The notes beneath the pieces are model-generated. The model had not been told where the DNA came from. It searched no databases and saw nothing but the letters and a program-made list of their open reading frames with translations. Positions 1 through 9,132 of a DNA stretch of 64,000 nt are shown one piece after another (positions within the stretch are counted from its first letter, which is position 1; each line of letters opens with the position of its first letter). The position numbers and the translations under genes were made by a program. Source of the stretch: CAZYIW01 sp964647705 (lineage in GTDB: Bacteria; Pseudomonadota; Gammaproteobacteria; PS1; Pseudothioglobaceae); NCBI GenBank assembly GCA_964647705.1, contig CAZYIW010000002.1, forward strand, positions 35,881 to 99,880, in the 5' to 3' direction.

Positions 1-270
1 ATTATGTTTTTTGAGCTTTTTTACCTCTTGTTTAAGCACAGTAAGAAAAAGCTTAAATAGCAGAGAAACTTCTTCTCCAGAACGGTTCTTATTTTCGCTA
101 CTAAACGCAAATAGCGTGAGTGTTTTTACCCCTAACTTTGCACAATGCTTAACCGTGGTGCGCACTGCGTTGATTCCATTTTGGTGGCCTTTAACTCTTG
201 GCAGGCGGCGTTTTTTGGCCCAGCGACCATTACCGTCCATAATGATTGCAATGTGCTTTGGAATATTCAT
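1..270 (-). CDS. uppS: Undecaprenyl diphosphate synthase, N-terminal part (cut by window edge)
   Basis: Reading leftwards from ATG at 270, the frame stays open to the window edge (90 codons). It begins [20 protein letters not shown], with the cis-prenyltransferase signature MDGNGRWA whose Asp binds the Mg-pyrophosphate. Further on is the family stretch TLFAFSSEN. The enzyme condenses eight isopentenyl diphosphates onto farnesyl diphosphate to make the C55 lipid carrier for peptidoglycan. It is divergent from hisF, sharing an 88-base intergenic region. Only the first third of the expected roughly 240-250 residues is visible. Confidence 0.93.
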   Translation of the reverse strand, partial: MNIPKHIAIIMDGNGRWAKKRRLPRVKGHQNGINAVRTTVKHCAKLGVKTLTLFAFSSENKNRSGEEVSLLFKLFLTVLKQEVKKLKKHN

Positions 271-358
271 GACGGTTGATTATACCTTTGTGTGGCTGGG
301 TCTTTATAGAGTATAAATCGGGTAAAATTGTCCAATTAATTAGAGTTTTTGGGTAGAA

Positions 359-1132
359 ATGGGCCTAGCAAAGCGTATTATTCCTTGTTTGGATGTTAGA
401 GACGGACGTGTGGTTAAGGGCGTTCAGTTTGTTGATATTAAAGATGCGGGCGACCCTGTTGAAGTAGCCAAACGCTATGATGAACAAGGGGCAGATGAGA
501 TTACTTTTTTAGACATCACAGCCTCGCACGAAAATAGAGACACAACAGTGCACATGGTAGAAGATATTGCAGAGCAAGTTTTCATCCCCCTTACTGTAGG
601 TGGCGGAATCCGAAAGGCGGAGGATGTGCGCGCCATGTTAAACGCAGGCGCCGACAAAGTCGCCGTTAATTCAGCGGCAATTTATAACCCCGACTTAATC
701 AACAAACTTTGTGAACAGTTTGGCTCTCAATGTATTGTGATTGCCATTGATGCAAAACAAGTTTCTACCAATCCGCCAAAGTGGGAGATTTTTACTCACG
801 GCGGGCGCAAACCAACAGGCATAGACGCCGTTGAATGGGCGTTGAAGATGACTCAGGGCGAACACGGCGCAGGTGAAGTATTACTAACCTCAATGGACTG
901 TGATGGCGTTAAAACCGGGTTTGATTTGGCGTTAACCAAAGCAGTTTCAAAGGCGGTTGATGTGCCTGTTATTGCCTCAGGCGGTGTTGGCAACTTACAA
1001 CATTTGTCTGAGGGCGTGACACAAGGCGGTGCCGATGCAGTTTTGGCAGCGAGCATCTTTCATTTTGGTGAATATACCGTGGCACAGGCCAAAGCCTCCA
1101 TGCAACAAAACGGTATTGAGGTTAGACTTTAA
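359..1132 (+). CDS. hisF: Imidazole glycerol phosphate synthase cyclase subunit HisF
   Basis: This 257-residue (beta/alpha)8 barrel has the expected HisF length. The N-terminal phosphate-site strand reads [15 protein letters not shown], with the catalytic Asp11. The second catalytic Asp lies in IAIDAKQ, and the C-terminal phosphate loop is IASGGVGN. With HisH it converts PRFAR and ammonia to imidazole glycerol phosphate and AICAR, joining histidine and purine synthesis. No other his gene is in the window; hisF may be the last gene of a his operon that lies elsewhere, or stand alone. The ATG at 359 follows a modest GGGTAGAA ribosome site. Confidence 0.97.
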   Translation: MGLAKRIIPCLDVRDGRVVKGVQFVDIKDAGDPVEVAKRYDEQGADEITFLDITASHENRDTTVHMVEDIAEQVFIPLTVGGGIRKAEDVRAMLNAGADKVAVNSAAIYNPDLINKLCEQFGSQCIVIAIDAKQVSTNPPKWEIFTHGGRKPTGIDAVEWALKMTQGEHGAGEVLLTSMDCDGVKTGFDLALTKAVSKAVDVPVIASGGVGNLQHLSEGVTQGGADAVLAASIFHFGEYTVAQAKASMQQNGIEVRL

Positions 1133-1186
1133 AAAACTTCTAGCGTATGATGACGCGCTTTATCACATTGATGGTGGCAGTATTTT

Positions 1187-1723
1187 ATGAATATTAGAAA
1201 AGAATTTTGGTTGTTGTTGAGCGCCTTTATTTTGCCAATTGTTTTAGGTACGTTGTTTTTCTACCTAAATCCGAATTACTTCACACAAAACACTGTGAAT
1301 TATGGAAAACTGGTTGAGCCGATTATCACTACAGTCGAAGATGATATTGTTTTTAGTGATAAAACACCAGGCACTACTCAGGGTATATGGACATTGGTTT
1401 ATGTCATCAACGAATGTGGGGCCGAGTGCACGCAAACCATTAAAGACACCAAAACTATTCGAATTTTGATGAATGATGAGATGCGCCGTTTACAACGTAT
1501 GGTGCTAACCAATAACGATAATCTGAATATAGAGGATCCAAAAGTGATTATTGCCAAACCCAGTGTTGCACTCAGCGACAAACTGAGTGTTTTTGGCGCT
1601 GACCAGCTATTTTTAATCGACCCAATTGGCAACGTGATGTTGCACTATCAACCACAAGGCCTCGACATTAGGCGTGTGGTTAAAGATTTAGAACGTTTGT
1701 TTAAATATTCTCGTATCGGGTAA
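1187..1723 (+). CDS. SCO/thioredoxin-like membrane-anchored protein, probable cytochrome oxidase assembly factor
   Basis: The protein has 178 residues, with one N-terminal membrane anchor (about 8-28) and a periplasmic domain. It carries a CxxxC pair in NECGAECTQT (near residues 77-81), the copper-binding spacing of SCO proteins, and a C-terminal LFLIDPIGNVMLHY strand typical of thioredoxin-fold SCO relatives. It is shorter than a normal SCO1. The gene lies just before ctaB and near ctaA and a true SCO gene, which fits the small conserved protein often found among cox assembly genes. A role in copper or thiol handling for the CuA site is inferred. Confidence 0.7.
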   Translation: MNIRKEFWLLLSAFILPIVLGTLFFYLNPNYFTQNTVNYGKLVEPIITTVEDDIVFSDKTPGTTQGIWTLVYVINECGAECTQTIKDTKTIRILMNDEMRRLQRMVLTNNDNLNIEDPKVIIAKPSVALSDKLSVFGADQLFLIDPIGNVMLHYQPQGLDIRRVVKDLERLFKYSRIG

Positions 1724-1738
1724 TTTACTGGGAGATTT

Positions 1739-2617
1739 ATGCCTTCAATATCTGATTTATTAGGACTGTGTAAACTCAAAGTTGTCGCGCTCATTCTATT
1801 AACAGCAGTCGTAGGCATGCTTTTGGCAGTGCCTTATTTGCCAGACTGGTTTTTAGTGCTTAAAGCTTCAGTTGGTATTGGCCTGGCATCTGCATCTGCA
1901 GCTGTTTTTAATCATGTTGTCGACGAGAAGATTGACGCACAAATGTCACGCACTGATCAGCGGCCCTTACCCCAACAAAAAGTCAGTCGTAATCAGGCGC
2001 TGGTCTGGGGCATGTTTTTGGGAGTTTTTGGCCTGGGTATTTTGTATTTCTTTGTTAATACCTTAACAGCAGTATTGACTTTTATCTCACTAATTGGCTA
2101 TGCCGTAATCTACACGCTTTATTTAAAACGAGCCACACCACAAAATATCGTGATTGGTGGTGCTGCAGGCGCTGCTCCACCGGTCTTGGGTTGGACGGCA
2201 ATCACCAACGATATTCACGCTTATTCCTTATTGTTATTTCTGATTGTATTTATCTGGACGCCCCCACACTTTTGGGCGCTGGCTATTTATCGATATGATG
2301 AATACAAAAAAGTCGATGTGCCAATGTTGCCAGTTACCCATGGTATTCCATATACACGGATTCAAATCCTCTTATACACAGTGTTGTTACTTTTGGTGAC
2401 ATTGTTACCGTATTTAGCGGGTATGAGCGGCCTGATTTACCTCATTTCTGCCTTGGTATTGGGTGTGATTTTTCTGCTATATGCCATCAAAATATATAAA
2501 AACCCCGACAACCCTAAAATAGCTTTCGCAACATTTCTTTACTCGGTAAACTATTTGATGCTATTGTTTTTTGCATTGCTGGTGGATCATTATCTATTAT
2601 TGCCATTGGGAGGGTAA
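1739..2617 (+). CDS. ctaB: Protoheme IX farnesyltransferase (haem O synthase)
   Basis: This 292-residue polytopic UbiA-family prenyltransferase has about nine membrane segments. The Asp-rich motif NHVVDEKIDAQMSRT is followed by RPLPQQ, and the second conserved loop is YDEYKKVDVPMLP. It adds a farnesyl group to haem B to give haem O, the substrate of CtaA. The ribosome site GGGAG precedes the ATG at 1739. It is followed after two bases by the DUF2970 gene, so the two are probably cotranscribed. Confidence 0.96.
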   Translation: MPSISDLLGLCKLKVVALILLTAVVGMLLAVPYLPDWFLVLKASVGIGLASASAAVFNHVVDEKIDAQMSRTDQRPLPQQKVSRNQALVWGMFLGVFGLGILYFFVNTLTAVLTFISLIGYAVIYTLYLKRATPQNIVIGGAAGAAPPVLGWTAITNDIHAYSLLLFLIVFIWTPPHFWALAIYRYDEYKKVDVPMLPVTHGIPYTRIQILLYTVLLLLVTLLPYLAGMSGLIYLISALVLGVIFLLYAIKIYKNPDNPKIAFATFLYSVNYLMLLFFALLVDHYLLLPLGG

Positions 2618-2619
2618 AA

Positions 2620-2808
2620 ATGAAGGGTTTTGGACAAGTATTTAAAGGCATAACTTCAGCCATGATTGGCGTGGGTAAAAGAGAAGACCTTGCCAAAGAT
2701 TTTGAACGCACAGAAAAACAAGGGCCTTGGCCTTATATTATTGTGGGGCTGATCATGACCACCGTGTTTATTGCCATGGTTGTTTTGGTTGTTAAGTCGG
2801 TGCTTTAA
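2620..2808 (+). CDS. DUF2970 family small membrane protein
   Basis: The protein has 62 residues, with a soluble N-terminus containing GVGKREDLAKDFE and one C-terminal membrane helix (about 39-60). It matches the DUF2970 pattern of short single-helix proteins found beside cytochrome oxidase genes in proteobacteria. The ribosome site GGGAGGG (2607-2613) lies at the end of ctaB. Its stop overlaps by four bases the stop of the convergent SCO gene. Molecular function is unknown; a role in oxidase biogenesis is suggested only by position. Confidence 0.8.
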   Translation: MKGFGQVFKGITSAMIGVGKREDLAKDFERTEKQGPWPYIIVGLIMTTVFIAMVVLVVKSVL

Positions 2809-3560
2809 TTCAACGTCTGGATAATTAAATCAAGTGCTTTAGCAATTTGCCCAGAGTTGTAAGCAGTACTAAAGGCTGCGGTGAGCTCAAAATCTGGACT
2901 GACTAAAAAAAAGTTGGCCGAATGTTCAACCAGGTTATTGTTACTGTGGCTAGACATATCTGCATGTTGTTTGTAATCGTTTTTTAGCTTGCTTTTAGTG
3001 CGCATAATTTCATGATGAATGCCCATTTCTTTAGATACTTTTTCTAAGTCTTTAGTATCGATAGCCAAAGACAAAAAGCCTGGATTAAAACGCTGAACGA
3101 ATTTTGACAGTTTTCCAATATCACGCTGTGGATCAATTGAGATAAAGACCGTTTGAATTTTTTTTGCATTTTTGCTTTGTTTGATTACTTGATCAAGTTT
3201 AGTAAGACCAGCGGGACAATCATCAAGGCAATGGGTATAACCAAAAAACAACAATGCCCAATGCTTATTGATGGTTTCAGACAATGATAGCGTTTGTTTT
3301 TTATCGTCAACCAAAGTTAAAACACCGACCAAGTTTTTAGGGTTGGCATATAAAGACGCATAGGGCTTGACTTGTGCTTGTAATGAACGTAACTGGTTGG
3401 CTTCAGGGAATAGCGCTAAATACGCTACAGCAACCATGGCAAAGCCCAATACAATTAAAGAGTTTCGAACTTTTTTCACCTGCCCACAACGATTTTTCCC
3501 AGTACACACTTCGTACTGTTCATCGGGGCATGAATGTTCTGGTTTGATAAAATTCTTCAC
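2805..3560 (-). CDS. SCO1/SenC family copper chaperone
   Basis: The protein has 251 residues and begins at GTG (3560) behind AGGGAG. A cytosolic N-terminus carries three cysteines (C11, C19, C25), then one membrane helix (about 34-52), then the periplasmic thioredoxin-fold domain. The copper site CLDDC (C111, C115) follows FFGYTH, and the conserved SCO histidine lies in VEHSANFFLVSP. SCO proteins deliver copper to, or reduce, the CuA site of cytochrome c oxidase. The cysteine-rich cytosolic head is unusual. ctaA lies upstream on the same strand, 33 bases away, so a ctaA-SCO operon is likely. Confidence 0.92.
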   Translation of the reverse strand: MKNFIKPEHSCPDEQYEVCTGKNRCGQVKKVRNSLIVLGFAMVAVAYLALFPEANQLRSLQAQVKPYASLYANPKNLVGVLTLVDDKKQTLSLSETINKHWALLFFGYTHCLDDCPAGLTKLDQVIKQSKNAKKIQTVFISIDPQRDIGKLSKFVQRFNPGFLSLAIDTKDLEKVSKEMGIHHEIMRTKSKLKNDYKQHADMSSHSNNNLVEHSANFFLVSPDFELTAAFSTAYNSGQIAKALDLIIQTLN

Positions 3561-3593
3561 CGCTCTCCCTTCGGTTTTGAATTAATGGTTCAA

Positions 3594-4568
3594 TTATATC
3601 GGCTTTTGATAACTCTTGTGTATTAGTGCAATAATGCTAAGCAGTAATAGTAATGCAACACCATTATGAAGAACCGCTATCGACATAGGCAATGACAAAA
3701 CTAGGTTTAATACACCCAAAACTACTTGCAAAATTAAAAGAGCACCTATAAACAACAAGTTTGTTTTAAGGTGTGAATAGCCCCTAAAAATAAAAAATAG
3801 CAAAAATAAACTAACAGAAACCACCAAGGCGCCGATTCGATGCATCATTTGTATTGCCACACGCACAGGGTTTTCTAGCACGCCAAATTCATAATCTACT
3901 CCTAAAGACCCCCAATAAAAAGCTTTGCTAAAATCCATGTTTGGCCACAATAGACCCTGACAGGTTGGAAATTCTGCGCCGCATGAAAGCGCAGCATAGT
4001 TGGTCGATGTCCACCCACCTAGGAGGATTTGTAAAACGATAAAAAGCAGCACCAATAATAAAAATATTTTGTGTCGTTTAAGTATGTGTGTGTAGCCAAA
4101 AATAGGCCGAGATTGGTTGAGCAGAAGCCAAAATATCATGCTTGTTGTTGCAAAACCACCAAGTAAATGCGTTGTAACAATTCCAGGATGCACTTTTAGA
4201 GTAACGGTCCACATGCCAAACAAAGCTTGCAAAATAACGAAAAAGGCCAAAAAACTTGGCAATGCTAAGGTTTGTCGATACTGAACTCTACCCTTTGCAA
4301 CTAGAACCAATACCGCGAAGATGACAAACCCAAGGATTCCAGCTGCATATCGGTGAATCATTTCTGCCCAGCCCTTGGCCACCTCAACTGGGCGTTCATA
4401 CCCCTGTATAATTGTTCCATCGGCCACATCTGGAACGCCTAATTGGCCATAACATCCAGGCCAGTCTGGACAACCAAGCCCTGCATCTGCTAGACGAGTA
4501 TAGGCACCCAGCAGCACCACAACTAATGCCAGTAACAATGCCCCTTTTAAGAAATTCTTAAAAATCAT
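3594..4568 (-). CDS. ctaA: Haem A synthase
   Basis: This 324-residue protein of the COX15/CtaA family has eight predicted membrane helices. Haem-ligand histidines are in MIHRYAAG, THLLGG, MMHRIGA and LHNGVALL. Two extracytoplasmic cysteine pairs are visible, GCPDWPGC and CGAEFPTC. It oxidises the C8 methyl of haem O to the formyl of haem A for the aa3 oxidase, following CtaB. A strong terminator lies between it and the upstream DUF2189 gene, so ctaA is transcribed separately. Confidence 0.95.
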   Translation of the reverse strand: MIFKNFLKGALLLALVVVLLGAYTRLADAGLGCPDWPGCYGQLGVPDVADGTIIQGYERPVEVAKGWAEMIHRYAAGILGFVIFAVLVLVAKGRVQYRQTLALPSFLAFFVILQALFGMWTVTLKVHPGIVTTHLLGGFATTSMIFWLLLNQSRPIFGYTHILKRHKIFLLLVLLFIVLQILLGGWTSTNYAALSCGAEFPTCQGLLWPNMDFSKAFYWGSLGVDYEFGVLENPVRVAIQMMHRIGALVVSVSLFLLFFIFRGYSHLKTNLLFIGALLILQVVLGVLNLVLSLPMSIAVLHNGVALLLLLSIIALIHKSYQKPI

Positions 4569-4593
4569 AGTGCCAATATTTTACGCACATACA

Positions 4594-4629
4594 AAAAAGC
4601 CTTTTGCATAAAAATGCAAAAGGCTTTTT
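4594..4629 (-). terminator. Strong intrinsic terminator of the DUF2189 gene
   Basis: A 16-bp perfect stem (4594-4609 with 4614-4629) closes a four-base loop and carries A/T runs on both sides, so it can act in either direction. It lies downstream of the DUF2189 gene and upstream of ctaA, both on the minus strand. Confidence 0.9.
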
Positions 4630-4657
4630 AAAAGAATGTTTTTTAAAAAACCCGGTG

Positions 4658-5494
4658 TTACTCTAATTCTCCAACCATGCTCTTATAAGCATGCCAAGTT
4701 GCGTGTGCCAACACAGGTATCACAAACACCAAGCCAACAAAGTAGAAATCAGCTGTTAGAATCAAAGCGCCTAATACCAAAATACCAACAATCGGTACCC
4801 ACATCAGCATAATAAGCTTATTCGCCATTGCGGCTCGTAAGCTTGTCACAGTCGCGGTAAAAGGATCCACGTCTTTGTCTAATACCATGGGAAATGAAAA
4901 CCAGCTAATCATAAATGCAATCAAGCCCACAATTGCTGTAAAAATAAAGTAGGCGACAGTAAACCCAACATTAGAGCCCGAAGTAATTTCTGCCAAAATT
5001 GCCTGCACTACCGTTTGATTTTCACTAACAATGTTTAAGTTGCCAGTGTTAAATATGGCGTAAATCAGCGGTGAGAACATCATCCAGGCGATGGCCAGAA
5101 CCGTTAACATTACTGATAAAAAGATTGAAGGACAAGATCCGTTGGTCTTCCAAGCAGCAGTCATTACAGAGCCAATAGAAGGTTGATTACCACTGGCAAG
5201 CTCCCTAGAAGCTTGATAAAGACTCATGGCTGATATTGGGCCCAGAACCAAGATAATCACTGCCAATAAGGGCGCAGCAACATCTTGAAGTGCGGCAGAG
5301 GTAGATAGGTAGTCCCAGGCAAGATAGGCGACGGCTGTAAACAAAACACCATAGAATATTGCCAGTACCGGCATAGCCAGAAAATCATTCACACCTTGTT
5401 TTAACCAAGTAAAGGGTGCGTCAATACTTACTTCTTTGAGCTTGGCAGTCTTGCCAAGGTTTTTTTCCATTCTTGCGGTTTGTGGTATCGCCAT
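4658..5494 (-). CDS. DUF2189 family integral membrane protein
   Basis: The protein has 278 residues, with a soluble head followed by about six membrane helices. The early motif FTWLKQGVNDFLAMPVLA and the late stretch DKDVDPFTATVTSLRA resemble DUF2189 proteins. Function is unknown; the family is often found near cytochrome oxidase genes in proteobacteria. Its promoter carries a perfect FNR-type box 41.5 bp upstream of a predicted start, with TATAAT at the right place (see 5606-5619). It is therefore likely to be induced at low oxygen. It ends in a strong terminator, so it is monocistronic. Confidence 0.8.
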   Translation of the reverse strand: MAIPQTARMEKNLGKTAKLKEVSIDAPFTWLKQGVNDFLAMPVLAIFYGVLFTAVAYLAWDYLSTSAALQDVAAPLLAVIILVLGPISAMSLYQASRELASGNQPSIGSVMTAAWKTNGSCPSIFLSVMLTVLAIAWMMFSPLIYAIFNTGNLNIVSENQTVVQAILAEITSGSNVGFTVAYFIFTAIVGLIAFMISWFSFPMVLDKDVDPFTATVTSLRAAMANKLIMLMWVPIVGILVLGALILTADFYFVGLVFVIPVLAHATWHAYKSMVGELE

Positions 5495-5605
5495 AATTTA
5501 ATCTCCTCACTAAATGTAATGTTTTTTGGCCTATTAAAACAGACATAAACTCTCTTGTCAATTAAAAATTAACATAGATTATATATCTACATTATATGAA
5601 CTAAA

Positions 5606-5619
5606 TTGATACTCATCAA
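5606..5619 (-). promoter_or_regulatory. FNR/DNR-type box, promoter of the DUF2189 gene
   Basis: TTGAT-ACTC-ATCAA is a perfect 5-4-5 site. Reading leftwards, a site centred at -41.5 puts the -10 at 5583-5578, where the minus strand reads TATAAT exactly. Rightwards, no -10 is found at the equivalent place, so the box probably serves DUF2189 and not coxB. Confidence 0.8.
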
Positions 5620-5740
5620 GGATTTTTTGTTATTTTTGTGGTAGTGGGCGAAAAAAGTGGGTATCATCTTTCACAGTTTTTTCAATGCACTAACTAGAGC
5701 ATCGTTGAACATAATAAGCATTAACTTATTTGGAGGATTT

Positions 5741-6844
5741 ATGAAAAGATTAATAGCTCTTCTGGGCGCCTTTTTGGTTTCTACTAGCGCTCTTTCTGAG
5801 TGGGGTGTTAACTTAAGAGAAGGTGTAACATCAATCAGTAGCGATATTTACGATCTACACATGCTGATTTTTTGGATTTGTGTAATTATTGCTGTTGGTG
5901 TATTTGGCGTGATGATATATTCATTGTTCCAACACAGAAAGTCAAAAGGTGCTAAAGCAGCAAACTTTCACGATAACACCACTATTGAATTGGTTTGGAC
6001 AGTTATTCCTATTCTAATTTTGGTAGGCATGGCAATTCCAGCAACCAGTGTGATGATAGATTTTGAAAACACAGAAAACGCTGAGATGAATTTAAAGATT
6101 ACGGGTCATCAATGGAAGTGGCAGTATGAATACCCAGATCATGGCAACATTAATTTTATTTCAAACCTTGCTGAATCTTCTAAAAATGCAGTTTATGATG
6201 AAACCAACAAACCAGAAAACTATTTGCTAGAAGTAGACAAACCTCTAGTATTACCAGCAGACACTAGAATTCGATTCTTGTTTACATCTGCGGACGTAAT
6301 TCATAACTGGTGGGTGCCTGATTTTGGTGTGAAGCAGGACGCTAACCCTGGTTTTATTAACGACGCTTGGGCTGAAATTCCGTCAAACGCTATCGGCAGA
6401 TACAGAGGTCAATGTGCTGAGCTTTGTGGTAAAGATCACGGTTTTATGCCAATTGTGGTTGATGTGGTTTCTAAAGAGGACTTTAAAGCTTGGGTTGCTG
6501 ATCAAAAGGCAGCGAGAGCTGCAGCAGAAGCCAGTGCTAACAAAACTTGGACTAAGGACGAGTTAATGGCCAATGGCAAAAAAGTCTATGACACCAACTG
6601 CGCAGGCTGTCACGGTGTTAACGGTGTAGCGACAGTACCAGTTTTTCCAAACATGAAAGGCTCGGCCTTGGCAAATGGTCCAGCGGCTGACCATACTAGT
6701 ATTGTTCTTCACGGTAAGGGTGCTATGCCAGCATTCAAGATGCTGGGAGATTCAGACCTAGCCTCTGTTATTACTTATGAAAGAAACGCCTTTGGTAACA
6801 CTGGCAGTGTTGTTCAACCTTCAGATGTTAAATCTGCAAGATAA
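5741..6844 (+). CDS. coxB: Cytochrome c oxidase subunit II with fused cytochrome c domain
   Basis: I chose ATG 5741 because TGGAGG lies just upstream and the protein then opens with a clean signal peptide (MKRLIALLGAFLVSTSALS). A longer in-frame start at 5657 has neither. The 367 residues contain two membrane helices and a cupredoxin CuA domain with the ligands CAELCGKDHGFM. A C-terminal class I cytochrome c domain carries CAGCH and a Met ligand in GAMPAF. This makes the enzyme a caa3-type oxidase. It accepts electrons from periplasmic cytochrome c and passes them to CoxA. Confidence 0.96.
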   Translation: MKRLIALLGAFLVSTSALSEWGVNLREGVTSISSDIYDLHMLIFWICVIIAVGVFGVMIYSLFQHRKSKGAKAANFHDNTTIELVWTVIPILILVGMAIPATSVMIDFENTENAEMNLKITGHQWKWQYEYPDHGNINFISNLAESSKNAVYDETNKPENYLLEVDKPLVLPADTRIRFLFTSADVIHNWWVPDFGVKQDANPGFINDAWAEIPSNAIGRYRGQCAELCGKDHGFMPIVVDVVSKEDFKAWVADQKAARAAAEASANKTWTKDELMANGKKVYDTNCAGCHGVNGVATVPVFPNMKGSALANGPAADHTSIVLHGKGAMPAFKMLGDSDLASVITYERNAFGNTGSVVQPSDVKSAR

Positions 6845-6861
6845 TTTAAGGAGAAATTAAG

Positions 6862-8472
6862 ATGACAACAGCAACAGCTTCTCACGACGATCATCATCAC
6901 GGGCCTGAAAAAGGCATCATGAGATGGGTTAAAACAACCAATCATAAAGATATTGGTACGCTATATCTTTGGTTCTCTTTTATTATGCTACTGGTGGGCG
7001 GTGCATTTGCGATGGCCATCCGTTGGGAATTATTACAGCCTGGCATGCAAGTGATGGATCCGCAGTTCTTTAACTCAATGACCACCATGCATGGCTTGAT
7101 CATGGTGTTTGGTGCCATTATGCCTGCCATGGTTGGGCTTGGTAACTGGTTAATACCAATGATGGTTGGCGCTCCTGATATGGCGCTACCCAGAATGAAT
7201 AACTGGTCGTTTTGGATTCTGCCATTTGCCGGTGCAATTCTACTGAGCACATTCTTTATGGAAGGCGGTGCACCTGCATTCGGTTGGACATTCTATGCAC
7301 CTTTGTCAACAACCTTTGCACCAGACTCAACTGATTTCTTTATCTTTGCAGTGCACTTATTAGGTTTTTCATCCATCATGGGTGCGATCAATATTATTGC
7401 CACTGTGCTTAATATGCGTGCGCCAGATATGAAGCTAATGGACATGCCTTTGTTTGTATGGACATGGTTAATTACATCATTCCTATTGATTGGCGCTATG
7501 CCTGTTTTGGCTGGTGCGGTTACTATGATGTTGACTGATCGTAATTTCGGTACTTCGTTCTTTGATGCTGCCGGTGGTGGTGATCCAGTCTTATTCCAGC
7601 ATATCTTCTGGTTCTTTGGTCATCCAGAGGTTTATATTATGATCCTGCCAGCATTTGGTGTTGTGTCTCATATTATTCCAACATTCGCCCGTAAGCCTTT
7701 GTTTGGTTATGCGTCGATGGTTTATGCCGTTGCAGCGATTGCATTTCTTTCTTATATTGTATGGGCTCACCATATGTTTTTAACTGGTATGCCAATTGCA
7801 GGACAGCTCTACTTCATGTATGCAACGATGATGATTGCGGTGCCTACTGGGGTGAAGGTGTTTAACTGGGTGGCCACTATGTGGAAAGGCTCAATGACAT
7901 TTGAAGCACCAATGCTTTGGGCAGTTTCATTTGTATTCCTATTTACCTTGGGTGGTTTTACCGGTCTGATGATGGGTATTGCACCCGCTGATATTCAATA
8001 TCACGATACTTACTTTATTGTGGCTCACTTCCACTATGTTCTAGTGAGTGGTGCATTATGGGCAATTATTGCGGCAACCTATTATTGGTTACCTAAATGG
8101 ACGGGCAAGATGTATGACGAAGGTTTAGCAAAAGTACATTTCTGGTGGTCAGTTATATCAGTAAACGTGCTTTTCTTCCCGATGCATTTCTTGGGTCTTG
8201 CAGGTATGCCTAGACGTATCCCAGATTATGCCTTGCAGTTTGCAGACTTTAACTGGATTACATCAATTGGCGGTTTTGCCTTCGGTGCTTCATTCATTTT
8301 GTTTACCTACATTTTGATTGACACTATTCGAAATGGTAAACCTGCAGATGCACGACCTTGGGAAGGCGCTAAGGGTTTAGAGTGGACACTAGAGTCTCCG
8401 GCTGCGTATCATACATTTAATACGCCACCTTCTAGAAAATTAATTGAAGCGGAATCTCAACACACTGCATAA
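6862..8472 (+). CDS. coxA: Cytochrome c oxidase subunit I
   Basis: The protein has 536 residues and twelve membrane helices of the haem-copper oxidase superfamily, type A. The CuB His-Tyr pair is in [12 protein letters not shown], the HH pair in VWAHHMFL, the K-channel lysine in PTGVKVFNW, and the haem a/a3 ligands in [10 protein letters not shown]. It reduces O2 to water and pumps protons. AAGGAG precedes the ATG by eight bases, and coxB ends 17 bases upstream. Confidence 0.98.
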   Translation: MTTATASHDDHHHGPEKGIMRWVKTTNHKDIGTLYLWFSFIMLLVGGAFAMAIRWELLQPGMQVMDPQFFNSMTTMHGLIMVFGAIMPAMVGLGNWLIPMMVGAPDMALPRMNNWSFWILPFAGAILLSTFFMEGGAPAFGWTFYAPLSTTFAPDSTDFFIFAVHLLGFSSIMGAINIIATVLNMRAPDMKLMDMPLFVWTWLITSFLLIGAMPVLAGAVTMMLTDRNFGTSFFDAAGGGDPVLFQHIFWFFGHPEVYIMILPAFGVVSHIIPTFARKPLFGYASMVYAVAAIAFLSYIVWAHHMFLTGMPIAGQLYFMYATMMIAVPTGVKVFNWVATMWKGSMTFEAPMLWAVSFVFLFTLGGFTGLMMGIAPADIQYHDTYFIVAHFHYVLVSGALWAIIAATYYWLPKWTGKMYDEGLAKVHFWWSVISVNVLFFPMHFLGLAGMPRRIPDYALQFADFNWITSIGGFAFGASFILFTYILIDTIRNGKPADARPWEGAKGLEWTLESPAAYHTFNTPPSRKLIEAESQHTA

Positions 8473-8484
8473 GTATTTAATTGA

Positions 8485-8589
8485 ATGAAAAATAACAAGT
8501 CTAAAACCGGTGCCATTATTACTGCGGTAATTGCTGGCGCCATAGCCATAGGAGTGTATTTGATAACCATCATGACAAACGGTGGTTAA
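8485..8589 (+). CDS. 34-residue single-helix membrane protein of the oxidase operon
   Basis: This short frame (MKNNKSKTGAIITAVIAGAI then VYLITIMTNGG) lies between coxA and ctaG. It consists of a charged head and one hydrophobic helix. Its size and position match the small CtaG-linked or CoxIV-like proteins annotated in other proteobacterial cox operons as a cytochrome oxidase small assembly protein. Its stop lies one base before the ctaG start, which suggests translational coupling. Function is inferred from location. Confidence 0.6.
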   Translation: MKNNKSKTGAIITAVIAGAIAIGVYLITIMTNGG

Positions 8590-8590
8590 T

Positions 8591-9115
8591 ATGAGACAAA
8601 ATAAAATATCAAAAGCATTTTGGATAAAGCTGGTATCAGCACCCATCTTTATGTTGGTATTTGCGATTTTTATTATGCCACCAATCTATGATGTCATTTG
8701 TGACATCACAGGGTTGAATGGCAAGACAGGTAGAGCAGATAACAACTCCAAGTATGTGATTGACGAAAATAGAAAAATTAAAGTCAGTTTCTTTGCGTCA
8801 ACAATGCCAGGATTGCCAATTGACTTCGGTCCAAAGATTACTTCAATGGAGGTGGTGCCAGGTAAGTTTTATACGGCAAGTTATGTTGCAAGAAATAGCA
8901 CTGACAAAGTTGTAGTAGGACAAGCAGTGCCGAGTGTCGCTCCTGAGAACGCGGCGATACACTTTAAAAAACTAGAGTGTTTTTGTTTTGATAGACAGGA
9001 ATTTAAAGCAAACGAAGAGGTTGAAATGCCCATTCGATTTGTTGTAGAGCCACAGATAGACGAAAGTGTCAAAGACATTAGTCTGTCTTATAATTTTTTT
9101 AAACTTGATAGCTAA
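8591..9115 (+). CDS. ctaG: Cytochrome c oxidase assembly protein CtaG/Cox11
   Basis: Starting at ATG 8591 gives 174 residues, with one N-terminal membrane helix and a periplasmic immunoglobulin-like domain. The copper-binding motif CFCFDRQEF of the Cox11 family is present, along with the FFASTMPGLPIDFGP region. It inserts copper into the CuB site of subunit I. A GTG three codons earlier (8582) is also in frame but lies within the previous small gene. Position between coxA and coxC is the standard proteobacterial order. Confidence 0.94.
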   Translation: MRQNKISKAFWIKLVSAPIFMLVFAIFIMPPIYDVICDITGLNGKTGRADNNSKYVIDENRKIKVSFFASTMPGLPIDFGPKITSMEVVPGKFYTASYVARNSTDKVVVGQAVPSVAPENAAIHFKKLECFCFDRQEFKANEEVEMPIRFVVEPQIDESVKDISLSYNFFKLDS

Positions 9116-9132
9116 ATAGAGAGGATAACAAT

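Noticed and set aside
5657..5740. Upstream extension of coxB
   Set aside because: ATG 5741 has TGGAGG and a clean signal peptide; the extension would bury the signal sequence.
5606..5741. FNR-type box as the coxB promoter element
   Set aside because: No -10 stands at the required distance rightward, whereas a perfect TATAAT fits leftward.
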